Assembly: GCA_038373885.1 (NCBI GenBank)
Contig: JAWZYV010013142.1
Coordinates: forward strand, 186,001 to 250,000
Reading direction: 5' to 3'
Length of the DNA: 64,000 nucleotides
Source: Cheiracanthium punctorium
Taxonomy: Eukaryota > Arthropoda > Arachnida > Araneae > Cheiracanthiidae
Within the stretch, counting starts at the first letter, position 1. Every line of letters starts with the position of its first letter. Shown here in pieces: positions 23,363-34,819 of the stretch. Position numbers and translations under genes: made by a program. The notes beneath the pieces were generated by a model. That model worked only from the letters and a program-made list of their open reading frames with translations. It was not told the DNA's origin and made no database searches.

Positions 23363-26223
23363 CTATGAAAGAATTTTAATAAAAAACGATTATCTAGCTT
23401 AACTATGCATACATTATATAATACTGAAAAACAACATGCTACATGACACTTATGTTTTAGTCCTTTAAAAATATGTTTAGAAAATAAAAATTAAGAATTC
23501 TACTATATGGCTTATCTTAAAAATAATGAAGAAATGAGAAACATTCATACTATGGTACTTGAGCAGTTTTAAGAAATATATATGTATATGTACGTAGGAG
23601 TGATATACTGTATGTTTAAAAAACATAAGGTGAATAAACAATTTTAATCTTTTGAAGTTCGCAAAAAATAATCAAACTACAGGCAAATTTGCAATGATAA
23701 TAAGCACTCTATAGTTATATTCAATACAAATTACATATTTAGAATTCTCAAATGAGGTCCATTCTATGAAAAAGAACACCTTGACAAAGAGTTTACAGTA
23801 ACTATGCATTTAAATAATCTAGCACCCATTACAAAATTAAATACCATTATTATAAAGAAAATACATTAAATAAAGCTTTATTGTTGAAAAAAATCGCTTC
23901 AATGTATAAATATTGTCTTCGTTGATCAGATCGCTATTTACAAAACATGATTAATCCATTATATAACAAGTAATCATGTAAAATGATACATAAAACATTT
24001 CAAAAGCACAATAAATTCATAAATAATTTATGAAACAAAACTAATACACATTTTGCTGTTATTTGTGTTCAACTATATTCATTATCAAGTTAAAAAACAC
24101 AAAAATATAATACAACACTAGTATAGGACTAATAAATGCCTACATTACGGGTACATGATGTTTATTTACGTTCTTAGATCGTTAGGCTTAGACGATTTCA
24201 ACTATTATCAAAGAATTAATTATATTTATAGTCATTCAATTTACTTTAAATTCATACAAGAGTTAAAATTTACTGCACTGTAGTTGAAAATGAGGTGAAA
24301 TGCCTTATTTTTGTCGAATATTAAAGTTATCAAACAATTAAAAAACCTTTTGGGAAAACAACATGGAAATAAGTTCGCGTGGAGTACCCAGCGCCCGGCT
24401 GTAACTTATCACTTCGACAGTTTACAAGTTTTCATGCTTTCCGAAAATCGTCTGTCGAATTTTCATTGGCTATAATCAATAGGAAGTGACGTAAAAATCA
24501 TCACTCTTGTTTGTGTGACATCGACGTTTTGGGACGAACTGCTTGGAATTTGCTCCGCCTTCCGCACGCTGTGGTCTGTTTCGAACGTTCGTTTGGAGGG
24601 CTTCCAGAATACCAATTTTTCGAACGTTCGTTAACTAGGATGCCGCACGGATAAGCTTTGGATGACGTCACAAATCCGAACGTTCGCTTTAACGTACGTG
24701 GCAGAATAGACACCCTGGTCAAGTGTGCTTTCCACATCGTGGAAAACCGCATCAAGTCCTTTCAGGTACATTTCTGGGGGGGGGGGGGAGTAGTAACTTG
24801 TCACAGTATTTAAAATTCATGCAATTAAGGGTTAAACGGACATATGAACACCCCAATTATATCTTTTTATGAACATAAGCGGTAAAATCCATAACATAAT
24901 TCTAACGTGGCGGTTGATGCGGGTACTTAATTTACTAAAATTCCGAACATTTGAAAAATTGTCCTAAAACGTTCTACTATTTGAGATAATCAAGAAAACT
25001 TCTTTCTGTATTTTATTAAGAAGATATTTTAAAAGCAGGACCGCTTTTAAAATATCAGGCCGTTTTGAAACAATATTTCCAAAGTTTGTATTTTTAGAAA
25101 ATCTAGAATTCTTTGGAACCCTGGAAATGGACATTTAAAAACTTCAATAACGTTTCTGAATTTATATGGAAATATTTCAAGAAAAAGCCTATCTTGAAGT
25201 GGTCCCCGTGAATGTTCAGAATTTGCCCACAAGATATCATTATGGAAGCCGTATTGTGGCATCGGTACAAATTATGGACATTATGGAAAAAATATAAACA
25301 ACTTATATGATCATCTCAGTCTGTCCATAACTTATCTTGTTCTCCTTATGGACTTGCTGTGGACAAGTTAGTGCTGTATCACAAAATATCGACCAGCATT
25401 TTGTGACACAGTTAAAAAATATGAACTGCTTTTATTTCGCTACATATTATTGTATGTAAAAATATTACACATGAGAGAGAGAGAGAGAAGTTCTTTAGCT
25501 GACTGTATTTCTCTCTAAACATAATATGCAATTAGCCCATTATATCACCGTGTTACAAATGAGCAACATGTCTAATAAAACAATGTAAATTTACTGTATT
25601 TTGTTAGAAAATTTTTCAGTGACTGATTCTGGTAGAAAACGTAAGCATAACATATTAAAGTCCTCTTAGAAAGCATTTAATTAATGTCATGTTACAAACA
25701 TGTAATGGATTTTCCCAAATATATAGTTAAAATGGCGTCCAGTAAATATCTTGTTATAGACATGGACATGTTCTGTCTATAATGTCATGTCTCTTGTCAT
25801 GATATGGACATAAAATGGACAAGTGGCTATTTAACACGAAGTATTGAGGCTTACTGTATAAAATTTGAATAAATAACCATAGATCAGTGAATTTTTTCCT
25901 GCTATACACAAGGCTTCTCCGCCAGCTAAATTTATACATATAATAGTAATAAATATTGAAATAAAAGTATTCCACATTCTTTAACAATTTCCAAAAAAAC
26001 TCACTTTCATCACAAAGAATATAACCATATTACAAAAGATAATAATAATTTACCATAAATCTGCGAATTGATTTTGCTTCTGTTATACTTAAGGCTTCTT
26101 TTGCAACTAAATTTTTGCGTACAATAGTAATAAATATTGAAATAAAGGAAATCGATATTTCGTAATGGGTGAAACAAAACACAGAGTCACATTATGTAAA
26201 ATTTGTAAAAGTTACCAGAGATC

Positions 26224-26470
26224 TGGCCTCACCATGGCTGTAGGGTTATATCACTCGAAATGGTGGACGGAAGGTGCCTGGTTCAAAACCAGGTGGCGTC
26301 CGTAAACCTAATCGTTCGGAGTTTTAGGTGGTTTTTTCTCCGAAGCTTAGCGTAAATAGGAATTAGGATCCCTTAGAAAACACCCCACGGAAGGCACATC
26401 CCCTTGTGTTGTCTATCTGACGTGTATTTATTAGCGGGCCTTGGGCCAAGTGCACAAATCCGAAATACAT
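26224..26470 (+). mobile_element. tRNA-derived SINE with 13-bp target duplication
   Basis: The 13-bp direct repeat GTTACCAGAGATC (26211-26223 and 26471-26483) flanks a 247-bp insert. The head contains a polymerase III box B-like GGTTCAAAACC near 26280. The body has GGTGGTTTTTTCTCCGAAG, the same kind of central segment as the other SINEs in the window. Confidence 0.88.
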
Positions 26471-27276
26471 GTTACCAGAGATCGGTGAACTGATTTTGTT
26501 TTTGCTGTACTTAAGGCTTCGTTTCTGATTTCATACATGTTCACTCTTGGCATAAGCAGTAAATGGCCTTCAAAATCATTCAATTTTGTATTATTTGCAA
26601 TTTCAAGGTCAAATATTTCTTCCATCCAAAAGTCAACCACACATATCTTACCTTTTTTCAAAACTTTTCATTAGTATGTATTCACTCAAACATAGACCTT
26701 TGTGGTTCACTTTTGGCACAAAAAGATTTTCACGGCCAAAGTGTCAGAAAAAATAATTTATCTGAAAATTTTTGAATGACCCTTGGTCTTTGTGTCAAGA
26801 TTCAACCATGAGTCTGTGTGTCTTATCAGCCAGTTTGGACGTAGTAGAATACAAAGTAATTGCGAATTCCGTAGTTCATTCTTGGTACAGAAAGTTTTGG
26901 CTTACGGGAAAAAGCATGTTTTCCTCAAAACAATTAGCAATTTTCAGGTACGGAGCCTCAATACTATAGGGGATTTTTATTTTCGCAAAAATAAAAAATA
27001 TGGGTAGAATAAATTTACGCGAAGAGCGAATACTGAAAATTTCAACAAAATCAAAAATGTCAACCACACATATCTTACTCTTTTTCGAAACTTTTCATTA
27101 GTATGTATTCACTCAAACATACACCTTTGTGGTTCACTTCTGGCACAAAAAGATTTTCACGGCCAAAGTTTAAAAAAAATCCTTTATCTGAAAATTTTTG
27201 AATGACCCTTGGCCTTTGTGCCAAGATTTAACCATGAGTCTGTGTGTCTTATCAGTCAGTTTGGGCGTAGTAGAAT

Positions 27277-27763
27277 CAGGGTGCGAATTGACGGGGATCG
27301 TCCCCGGCTGAAGAATGTAATATCCCTGGCTAGAGAAATATTAATTGATCCCTGCCAGGGATACTATTTATCCCCTGCTGAAGAAATGTTAAACTGGTGA
27401 GTGAAGATTTGGGATTGAAGTCAAGAACTCAAAATGAAGGTTGTATGTTATCGTTTGTTACTGTACTCTAAGGCGATTGCCTTAAAATTTCGTCTCTTTT
27501 TTAAGCTAAAACCCTCAAGGGTGGCTTCCAATACAGGTACATTGTATGTAGCTTGTGTATCTGTGATTCCATAGAACAAACAATTTATGACTTTTGTTTG
27601 AATATAAGTCAGTTCTCACACTTGTCGGCGACTGCATTTGTCAAGTAATATCATGTGAGGGAAGCATTTGCACTTTCCCTCCTTCTTCTTTTCAAGTGTC
27701 CCCCCCTGGAGAATGCTTACTTTCAAATGACCCCCCTGGAGAAAATGTTCAGTTCGCACCCTG
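27277..27763. mobile_element. 487-bp TIR element inserted in a repeat copy
   Basis: The ends are CAGGGTGCGAATTGA and TCAGTTCGCACCCTG, inverted repeats with one mismatch. The host repeat reads GTAGAATACAAAG in its intact neighbouring copy (near 26841) but GTAGAAT-element-AATACAAAG here. This gives a 3-bp AAT target duplication and an exact empty site. No protein is seen. Confidence 0.9.
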
Positions 27764-28112
27764 AATACAAAGTAATTGCGAATTCTGTGGTTTATTTTTG
27801 GCATAGAAAGTTTTGGCTTACGGGAAAAAGCATGTTTTCCTCAAAACAATTAGTGATTTTCAGGTACGGAGCCTCAATACTAGGGGGATTTTTATTTTCG
27901 AAAAAATAAAAAAATATGGGTAGAATAAGTTTACGCACAGAGCGAATACTGAAAATTTCAACAAAATCAAAAATTGTGCGCGTTCCAAACCTGCCTGATT
28001 TGCCCGACTTTAAAGAAGAACTGGCTCTTAAAAAGCTTTTTGCTTCAAAATTAAGTCACTCTGAATTGATTTTAATACCGGTTTTCGTATGTTCGCGTTT
28101 ATAAGACAAATC

Positions 28113-28455
28113 TACGCATGGGCCATCTGCCTAGGACTAGGGATGGACGCGAGACGACTTTTTTGCGAGACGAGACAGAGATTTACGGCTTTTTTGCGAG
28201 ACGAGACACACATTTTTAGCATTACGATATAGGGATTTTTGCGAGACGAGACAAAGCTTTTAAGCTATTTTGCGAGACTCCTATTTTTCGTCTCGCGTCC
28301 ATCCCTACGACGGGGGATTGCCTTGTTATGAGGACTTCGCAGGTGGGGTTGTAACGCGTATCCAAGTTATATCCCGGAAAAAACCAACCCAAATTCCAGG
28401 CCGTTACATCGACAACAGTGCAATGAGCCAGAACACTCCCGGTTTTTCCAAGGCA
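28113..28455 (-). mobile_element. SINE, minus strand, interrupted by a hAT miniature element
   Basis: On the minus strand, from about 28455, one reads a head followed by GGTTGGTTTTTTCCGGGATA and GGATACGCGTTACAACC, the SINE central segment. It continues to CAATCCCCCGTCG, is broken by the miniature element at 28138-28307, and resumes GTCCTAGGCAGATGGCCC. Boundaries are approximate. Confidence 0.6.
28138..28307. mobile_element. hAT miniature element (GCGAGACGAGAC family), copy 1
   Basis: The ends TAGGGATGGACGCGAGACGA and TCGTCTCGCGTCCATCCCTA are perfect inverted repeats. The interior repeats a TTTTTGCGAGACGAGACA unit several times. The family's other copies at 30066 and 50931 have 8-bp target duplications; the duplication here is not recognisable. 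Confidence 0.9.
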
Positions 28456-30065
28456 GAATTATATAAGTGACATTAAATATTCAATTATTAATTTAATAAT
28501 AATTGAATTCTTATTTGTGTAAAACAGGCATTTACAATATGTAAATGCCTGTTTTATAAAATTATTATCATCAATGAAATATTCCATTTTAAAATGCAGC
28601 AGAAATTTTAAATTAAATCTGAAATTTTAATTTTTGTGTTTCAAATATTTGATATTTTTATCCTTTAAAACATAAAAGGTTTACGTCTCTTCCTCCTAAC
28701 AATAATAATAGGTATCTGCGTTTCCTTTTTCAGAACTTTTCAAGTAAAGTTTGAGTATAATACGAAATAATGTTAAAGATATGTAAACGCTGCATTATTT
28801 TATGCTATAATAACATAAATAACCAATTACTACTTTAATATATTTTCAATAACCAGTTACTAAATTTAATGTATTAACGCCCAGGGTAATTTCGTTAGGA
28901 CGGTCGCAAAAAAATTAATTTATTTTCCTATTTTAATTTCTCGAATAGTAAATTTTTTTCCATAATTAATTTTAAAAACAATGACTACAATACTGTATTA
29001 ATTTTAAATACAACGAAGATATCAGTGATATCTTTGATTCAGTGATATCAAAGTGAAATGCGACATCACTTTCACTGCTTTATTCATTTTCTTAAGGGAA
29101 AAAAAAACTTTCTTCATTACCTACAAAACATCAAATGTTGGTAATCTATTTGTCACTCCAGGCATCAACATAAATTTTGAAAGATGATAAAAATAGCCGG
29201 GCGCTAGTGGGTTAAGAATTTTTTACGGCAATTCTATCTAATTAAGATACTTACAAGTAAAATTGTAATGCCACGTCAACAAGTTTTGTTTCAGACACTG
29301 AGACCGATCGTTGCAAATGTAGAATCAATGTTTGTCGTGTTGAAATCCCGATTCCAGACGGTTATTAGTAAGAGAAACCGGGGAACTTTGCCCATTTTTT
29401 TCGTTATGATTTTTTGTATATTTTAAATTTAATTTTTTTAAATATTTTTTTTAATGTAGGTATTTTTATTCATTTTTTTTCAGCACAGACATTAAGTGAA
29501 CCTTGACGCATAACCGTTGAGTTGCAAATTTGAAACATTATAAAAAACGATTTTAATGTATGGGTCATTTTCAAAATTCGGTGCAAAATATTTTTTTACA
29601 AGGTATTAGAAAATTTAAATTATTTTTCTTTTTATCATGGTTTTATCAGACAATTTCCTGCAATAAAACAATACATTAAAAAACATGCTATTTAATAAAA
29701 AATTTTAGAAAAGGAAATGAGTAGCGAAGATACTGAAATACAGCTGTTCGAATCATAGAACATAAACCGTGTTAACGCAGAAATGCGGCAAAAAAACTAA
29801 ATTTTCTGCCCTTATACACTTTAACATTTTGAAATAGAGTTTAAACTACATTATGTAAAGGTTTTAATAAAAATAGTAGATTTGTGATAATTAAATACAG
29901 CTATCCGAACATTGATGTCATGTCTTTTACCGTACATTATTTTCAACTCTTTAAACAACAAAATTGAAATTTGAGAATAACAACACCTGTTATCCATTAG
30001 AGCATGGTCAAGATTGAAATATAAAAATACATCTCGAGCTTTTGGCATTTGACTGTAAAGGCAAA

Positions 30066-30233
30066 TAGGGATGGATGCGAGACGGAAAAGTATCGTCTCG
30101 CAAAACAGCCTAAAATCTTTGTCTCGTCTCGCAAAATCCCTATATCGTAATTTTAAGCAAGTGTGTCTCGTCTCACAAAAAAGCTGAAAATCTCTGCTTC
30201 GTCTCGCAAAAAATTGTCTCTCATCCATCCCTA
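30066..30233. mobile_element. hAT miniature element (GCGAGACGAGAC family), copy 2
   Basis: The ends TAGGGATGGATGCGAGACG and CATCCATCCCTA are flanked by an exact 8-bp duplication, AAGGCAAA (30058-30065 and 30234-30241). The interior is inverted relative to copy 1, so the unit reads TGTCTCGTCTCGCAAAA. Confidence 0.93.
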
Positions 30234-30498
30234 AAGGCAAAAGCCTATTTGTGACAAATATTTTTATTGCATGTAATGCCTGTTACCTTAATTAGTATAA
30301 AATATATGTATTTATCTGTTAATTCAATTGATATTTAGACCATTAGTTTTTTTAGTCTAAATTAATGTCCTTTTCCATGTTCTCGTGTAATTACTTAGAT
30401 CCAAGGACGTACCCAGGGGGGTGGTCCAGGGGGTCCGGACCCCTCCCGAAATTTCAATTGGTAAAATCATACAAGCCGGTGCGCACCCCGTGTAAACA

Positions 30499-30550
30499 TG
30501 GCGACAGTCGCTGGAGCTTGGCGGCCGCCAAGCTCCAGCGACTGTCGCCA
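30499..30550. repeat. 52-bp perfect palindrome
   Basis: The two 26-base halves (TGGCGACAGTCGCTGG through GCTTGGCGG, then the exact inverse) are perfectly complementary about the central GGCC. It is GC-rich in AT-rich surroundings. Such a palindrome would form a cruciform or, in RNA, a spacer-free hairpin. Confidence 0.97.
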
Positions 30551-30603
30551 ACCATTTTCCACGATCAGCACATTAAAATTGCACATACATTCCACTAAAA
30601 ATG

Positions 30604-31125
30604 AGCAACCAGTGGACCGTTTTTAACTAAAAAAACCTCAGTGGATTCAGCAACCTAGTTATACAGCTATAAAACTAGGCAATCAGTGGTCCGTTTTTAA
30701 CTAAAAAAACCTCAGTGGATTCAGCAACCTAGTTGTACAGCTATCTAAGGTAAGCAACCAGTGGCCCGTTTTTAACTAAAAAAACCTCAATGGATTTAGC
30801 AACCTAGCTGTGCAGCTATCTAAACTAGGCAACCAGTGGTCCGTTTTTAACTAAAAAAACCTCAGTGGATTCAGCAACCTAGTTGTACAGCTATGTAAAC
30901 TATGCAACCAGTGGACCGTCTTTAACTAAAAAAAACCTCAGTGGATTCAGCAACCTAGTTGTACAGCTATGTAAACTACGCAACCAGTGGACCGTTTTTA
31001 ACTAAAAAAACAACAGTGAATTAAACAACCTAGTTGTACAGCTAATGTAAACTGGGCAAACACTGGCCGGTTTTCAACTCAAAAAAACATCGGTGGATTA
31101 AACAACCTAGTTGTACACCTCTTAT
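30604..31125 (+). repeat. Seven-copy 75-bp tandem repeat
   Basis: Units start GCAACCAGTGG at 30604, 30679, 30754, 30829, 30904, 30980 and 31056. Each contains CCGTTTTTAACTAAAAAAAC and AGCAACCTAGTTGTACAGCT. The last two copies are more diverged. It lies inside the hAT element at 30402-31882. Confidence 0.97.
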
Positions 31126-32913
31126 AAAGTCAGTATGATTAGAATAGCACGTAAATTGCACTTACGAAAACATAAAACACATCGAATATCAATTTAAAAT
31201 TCACATTAAAAACCTTAAACATTGCGAAGATTCGTTAAAAAAGAGCACTTACCTTTATTTTTTTTAAATAACCGCTCAGAAATGACCCCAACACCCACCG
31301 GCTTATAACGTAATACCAGCATGCTTTCTTTTATTTAGCTCTATATTCACACCATATTTCTATCAAACACACACAAAAGAACGCTCCTTTTCCTTTCAAA
31401 ACATAAAAAAACTCCATATTCCACACATAAATACTGACGACGAAATTCCCCGATACGCTTACTAACCTACGATAGAGTCCGTAAAACAGGATCAAAACCA
31501 CAAGGAAAATCAAACATTAACTTAATCCACTCTATCACCAGCCACAAACAACTATCGTCATTCAATTAGCACTGAATGAAAATCCCATACTTCAAAACAC
31601 CCCGTGTTTCTCTTTGGTTACTAGTCTAAACAATCACCGGCAGGGTACTTCACACTTGCTGAGCATCGCCCATGACGGCGCCAGAGCCAACGCCAAATCA
31701 ATTTGTAAACAAAACATCAAAATGTAAACAGCACCGTATACGGAATATAGTCCTTTCAATTTTTGTTAGCAAAATAATAATGACGAAGTCTTTTTGTGGA
31801 AAATTCTCCCTTTTTCACCGTTTGGACCCCCTACGAAATTTTTTTGGACCCTCCCCGAAATTTTTTTCTAGGTACATCCCTGCTTAGATCCATGATGTTT
31901 GTTTTTTTCTTTGAAATGTCATGTCTGTTACCATAATAAGTAACAGACATGACAAACAAAAGCTTACAAAAATGTTAAAAATATTTTTGAATGGAAAAGA
32001 CTATATTATATGGACAAAAGGACTTTATACTTATTTATGTAATGAATCGTTTTGCATTATTTTGTACTAAATATAAGTGTACATATTTTTATAAAAATGT
32101 CCAGTAACAGATATGAAAAATTTCATCGTCTTATAATGGAAAAATCTAAAAAAATAAAGAAAAAATGCATAAATAATAATCAAATAATGTTCAGAAACAA
32201 GGTTTATTTTATATTATGGAAAAAAACTTGCTTTTTGAAATTGTATTTTTGCTTCTTAAATTTCCGAATGGCATCCAATTTTGAAAATGATCCATATATA
32301 AAATAATGACTGTAACTAATAACTGTCTTTCATTTTAAGTGCTGTCTGGAGCATTGTGCATTAGGGCAAAAATTGGTTTTATGGTATATTTAAAACCATC
32401 TTTTTGAGAAAAAGCATGTACTCCAGTACTGGGACCCTAGGCCCACTTCCGGAGCATTTAGTAAACCATTGATCTATAAGTGGCCCTGTGATCGGCCATC
32501 ACTATCTATAATTATTATTATAATTAAATTCAATGATAGTTTATAATACATTCAGTATATAATTAAATAATATCAATAACAATTTATTTTAAATACAAAT
32601 AGAATTATGTTAAAAAATGATTTGAATGAAGACTTGTCTCTTCAGGAAATAACACTAAAAATGGGCTTAGAATGCTTCTTTCAGTTATCAAACTTGTTAA
32701 ACAGGACTTTTTCTTGTTAAACAGGAAATAATGGCTGCAACTATGATATTTAGTTGATAAGGATTTCAGCCAATTAGAGGTTGTTCTCATATCTCAATGG
32801 ATAGTTCGAATTTCTTGTTTTTCAACTTAAAACTTCAAATGGCCCACTACTGGAGCACCCACCTTAAGTGTTTAATATGTTTTTACTTGTGAAGCATTTT
32901 CAGGAAAATACCT

Positions 32914-32915
32914 GT

Positions 32916-32944
<29 letters not shown>
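32914..32944 (+). repeat. Poly-T tract
   Basis: About 30 consecutive T bases are present. A minus-strand retroposed poly-A tail is possible, but no adjoining retroelement is recognised. Confidence 0.9.
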
Positions 32945-32948
<4 letters not shown>

Positions 32949-33152
32949 AGCATTATCAATAAAAAATTAAGAATGAGAAAAAAGAATGGGCCGCATTTTC
33001 TCACATTTCATTTACCTCTGCAGTAACTAAAAGATAGTTTTATTTTGTTAACGAAATAAAATAGTTATAAAATTAAATGTTAATTAATAAGTAATAAACA
33101 AAATTCAATTAAAAATATATAGTAACATGTTCACTCCGATTGTTTACAATAA

Positions 33153-33624
33153 CAGGGTGTCCACCGGTGACTGAAAAGCCTACTTTCGCTACTGATTTAA
33201 AGATAAGGTGACTTGGGCAATTTTTTTTAATAAAGAAACGTCATTTTCATGCTGTTTTCAAGTGTTTGGCTGCTTTTACCTTACTCCGGGGGACTAATTT
33301 TAAAGTCAGATTTCGGTTTTTCTCAACTTCCCAATCTCTTCAAAGTTGCGCCTGGTCGTTTATCAAACATTCTAATCAGTTTTTTTTAGTTGGATTATAA
33401 AAAAATGCTTTGTTATATAACTATGTTCTTTAATTTATCATTTCATTCATTCATTCTTAAATGAAGCTGAATGACGTATGTTTATTTTTTAACTAGAAAA
33501 TCATGTAAAAAGGCTACTACTTTGGAAGCTAAAATTAAAAGGACTGCTAAACTGGCGACTTTTTTTATTTCAGTGAGATAACTAATGATACTATTTCTGC
33601 CTCCTGACATTTATGGACACCCTT
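33153..33624 (-). mobile_element. Miniature TIR element (CAGGGTGTCC family), copy 1
   Basis: The left end CAGGGTGTCCACCGGTGACT and right end GGACACCCT are inverted. The interior (AAAGATAAGGTGACTTGGG, ATTTCGGTTTTT, CTAAACTGGCGACTTTTTT) matches the reverse of 47064-47362. This copy carries about 170 extra bases. Confidence 0.8.
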
Positions 33625-34108
33625 CAATAATGGTGAATCTTCCCTTCTGTACCCAGTGTTGCTTCCTAGCTTGACTCTTACGCTTTGTGTAGTGGATATT
33701 TAATGATAGTTGCTGTAAAACAATGTTGAAAAGAAAAGGGAAACTTTACCATTACGTTTTTGCCATGTTTGAAAATAAATAGGTTTGAAAATTTAACTGG
33801 TGGGCCATGATTTTTCATTTAAAAAAATTCGTGACTGTTACTGAGATTAGAAATTGCAATACCTATATATGTATGTATTTATATGTATAATTAGTTTTGC
33901 CTGTACATTACTTGGAATTCAAAAATTTTGCGATTTCTCTCCGTTTCAAGCGCATCTGTTTATGCAAATCCACCTTTTAAAAAAAATGTCTGTCTGTCGT
34001 TCTGTCCGTGACGCTTTATTATTATTATTATTATTATTATTCGCACATCACGTAAAAACGACTATAGCGAATGAAGTAAAATTTGATGCGGTGATAGATG
34101 GTCATTCA

Positions 34109-34343
34109 GTCTCACCATAGCACAGTGGTTATGTTACTGAAAACGGTAGACGGCCGAAGTGTGAAGGTCTCGGTTCGGGTCCCATCGCTCTGCTGTCGAT
34201 CTAACGGTCTGGACTTTTGGTAGGTTTCCTTCAGATGTAATGTGAATACGTGTTAGAACTCCTTAGAAAAGCCTCCTACCAATGCACCCTTGACAGATCG
34301 CCCTAGCATAGCGTTGCCATAATCAAACAAACAAAAAAAAGTA
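34109..34343 (+). mobile_element. tRNA-derived SINE inserted in the satellite
   Basis: A direct repeat GTCATTCA flanks the insert (34101-34108 and 34344-34351). The head has a box A-like TAGCACAGTGG and a box B-like GGTTCGGGTCCC. The body has AGATGTAATGTGAATACG, and the tail is CAAACAAACAAAAAAAA. It is oriented on the plus strand. Confidence 0.9.
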
Positions 34344-34819
34344 GTCATTCAACTTAAAATATAAGTTTCGAATGTTTGAAAAAGTTTGATCAGATTTTGA
34401 GATTTTCTGAAATTTTGTTCAAAATGAGAGAGTAAATTTTTGTTCGTACATCACGTAGAAACGACTAAAGCGAAAAATAAATAAAATTCGTATACTGATA
34501 GGTACTACTCAACTTAAAACAAAACTGCCAATTGTTTGAAAAAATTTTATTAGATTTTGTGAAAATTTATTCAAAATGTTTAAACTTTTGTTCTCGCATT
34601 ACTTAACAATAACTGAGCTGAATACTATGAAGATTGATATTCTGATAGGTAATTATTCAATTTAAATAATAAGAATGGCAAATTTTTAAAAATTTCTGGT
34701 CGGATTTTGATATTTTGCGAAAATTTATCCATCATGCTTAAATTTTTGTTCACATATCACGTAATAACATTTAAAGCGAATAAATGAAACTATTACTAAT
34801 GACAGGTGATCACTCAAAC

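Larger units (their letters stand above)
20123..24714. mobile_element. 4.6-kb TIR element inserted in the LTR
   Basis: The left end GGCTCTATTCTGCCACGT and the inverse of the right end (GGTGTCTATTCTGCCACGTA) are inverted repeats that extend through GCGAACGTTCGGAT and a TGTGAC(A/G)TCAT segment. The LTR bases CTGG (mutated to TTGG on the left) border it on both sides, suggesting a 3-4 bp target duplication; the exact ends are uncertain by about two bases. The palindrome CGAACGTTCG occurs once near the left end (about 20149) and three times near the right end. No transposase is seen. Inside lie a repeat also found at 63395, hAT-like fragments, a SINE and an exon-like segment. Confidence 0.82.
13443..24805 (-). 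mobile_element. Gmr1-like Ty3/gypsy LTR retrotransposon, minus strand, with nested insertions
   Basis: Two direct LTRs start TGT(G/A)GCGTTTTGG and end CTTGTCACA in plus orientation. A 4-bp GTAT duplication flanks the whole element (13439-13442 and 24806-24809). The polypurine tract adjoins the 13443-13943 LTR on the minus strand, which fixes the orientation: 5' end at 24805, 3' end at 13443. Reading on the minus strand, the order is gag, zinc knuckle, protease, linker, integrase, RT remnant, RNase H, then the 3' LTR. Integrase before RT is unusual for Ty3/gypsy and is the hallmark of Gmr1-type elements. All coding segments are broken by stops or shifts and most of the RT is deleted. Nested within it are a Mutator-like element (18402-19649, leader) and a 4.6-kb TIR element (20123-24714, in the 5' LTR). 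Confidence 0.9.
19708..24805 (-). repeat. 5' LTR of the Gmr1-like element, split by a 4.6-kb insertion
   Basis: The LTR sequence runs from 19708 to 20122 and resumes at 24715, ending at 24805 (CTTGTCACA). Compared with the intact LTR, the break falls inside AATGTGCACTGGTCAAG. The two halves together match the 3' LTR with about a dozen substitutions, a 4-bp and a 1-bp deletion, and a longer G run. Confidence 0.92.
25850..28110 (-). repeat. Dispersed repeat family, minus-strand copy with internal duplications
   Basis: This is the reverse-oriented, longer counterpart of 12018-12790. The segment 26632-27057 is followed directly by a second copy (27058-27276 resumed at 27764-27970), both starting CAACCACACATATCTTAC. 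Left of that, a shorter unit with AAGGCTTC and TAATAAATATTGAAATAAA recurs near 25905, 26085 and 26510. The 76-codon minus frame 26431-26661 (VDFWMEEIFDLEIA) matches the peptide of the plus copy. A SINE (26224-26470) and a 487-bp element (27277-27763) are inserted in it. Confidence 0.75.
30402..31882. mobile_element. Non-autonomous hAT element with tandem repeats and a palindrome
   Basis: The left end CAAGGACGTACCCAGGGG and the right end CTAGGTACATCCCTG are inverted. An exact 8-bp duplication, CTTAGATC, flanks the element (30394-30401 and 31883-31890), identifying it as hAT. It is 1481 bp long, has no transposase, and carries a 52-bp perfect palindrome and seven 75-bp tandem units, listed separately. 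The phrase CCCGAAATTT, shared with the 11249 fragment, links the two. Confidence 0.92.

Noticed and set aside
30604..31125. Regularly spaced 75-bp repeats considered as a CRISPR array
   Set aside because: The whole unit repeats, with no unique spacers, inside a hAT element in an animal genome.
31672..31887. 71-codon frame at the right end of the hAT derivative
   Set aside because: It reads across the terminal C-run repeat and inverted end of the element and shows no conserved motif.
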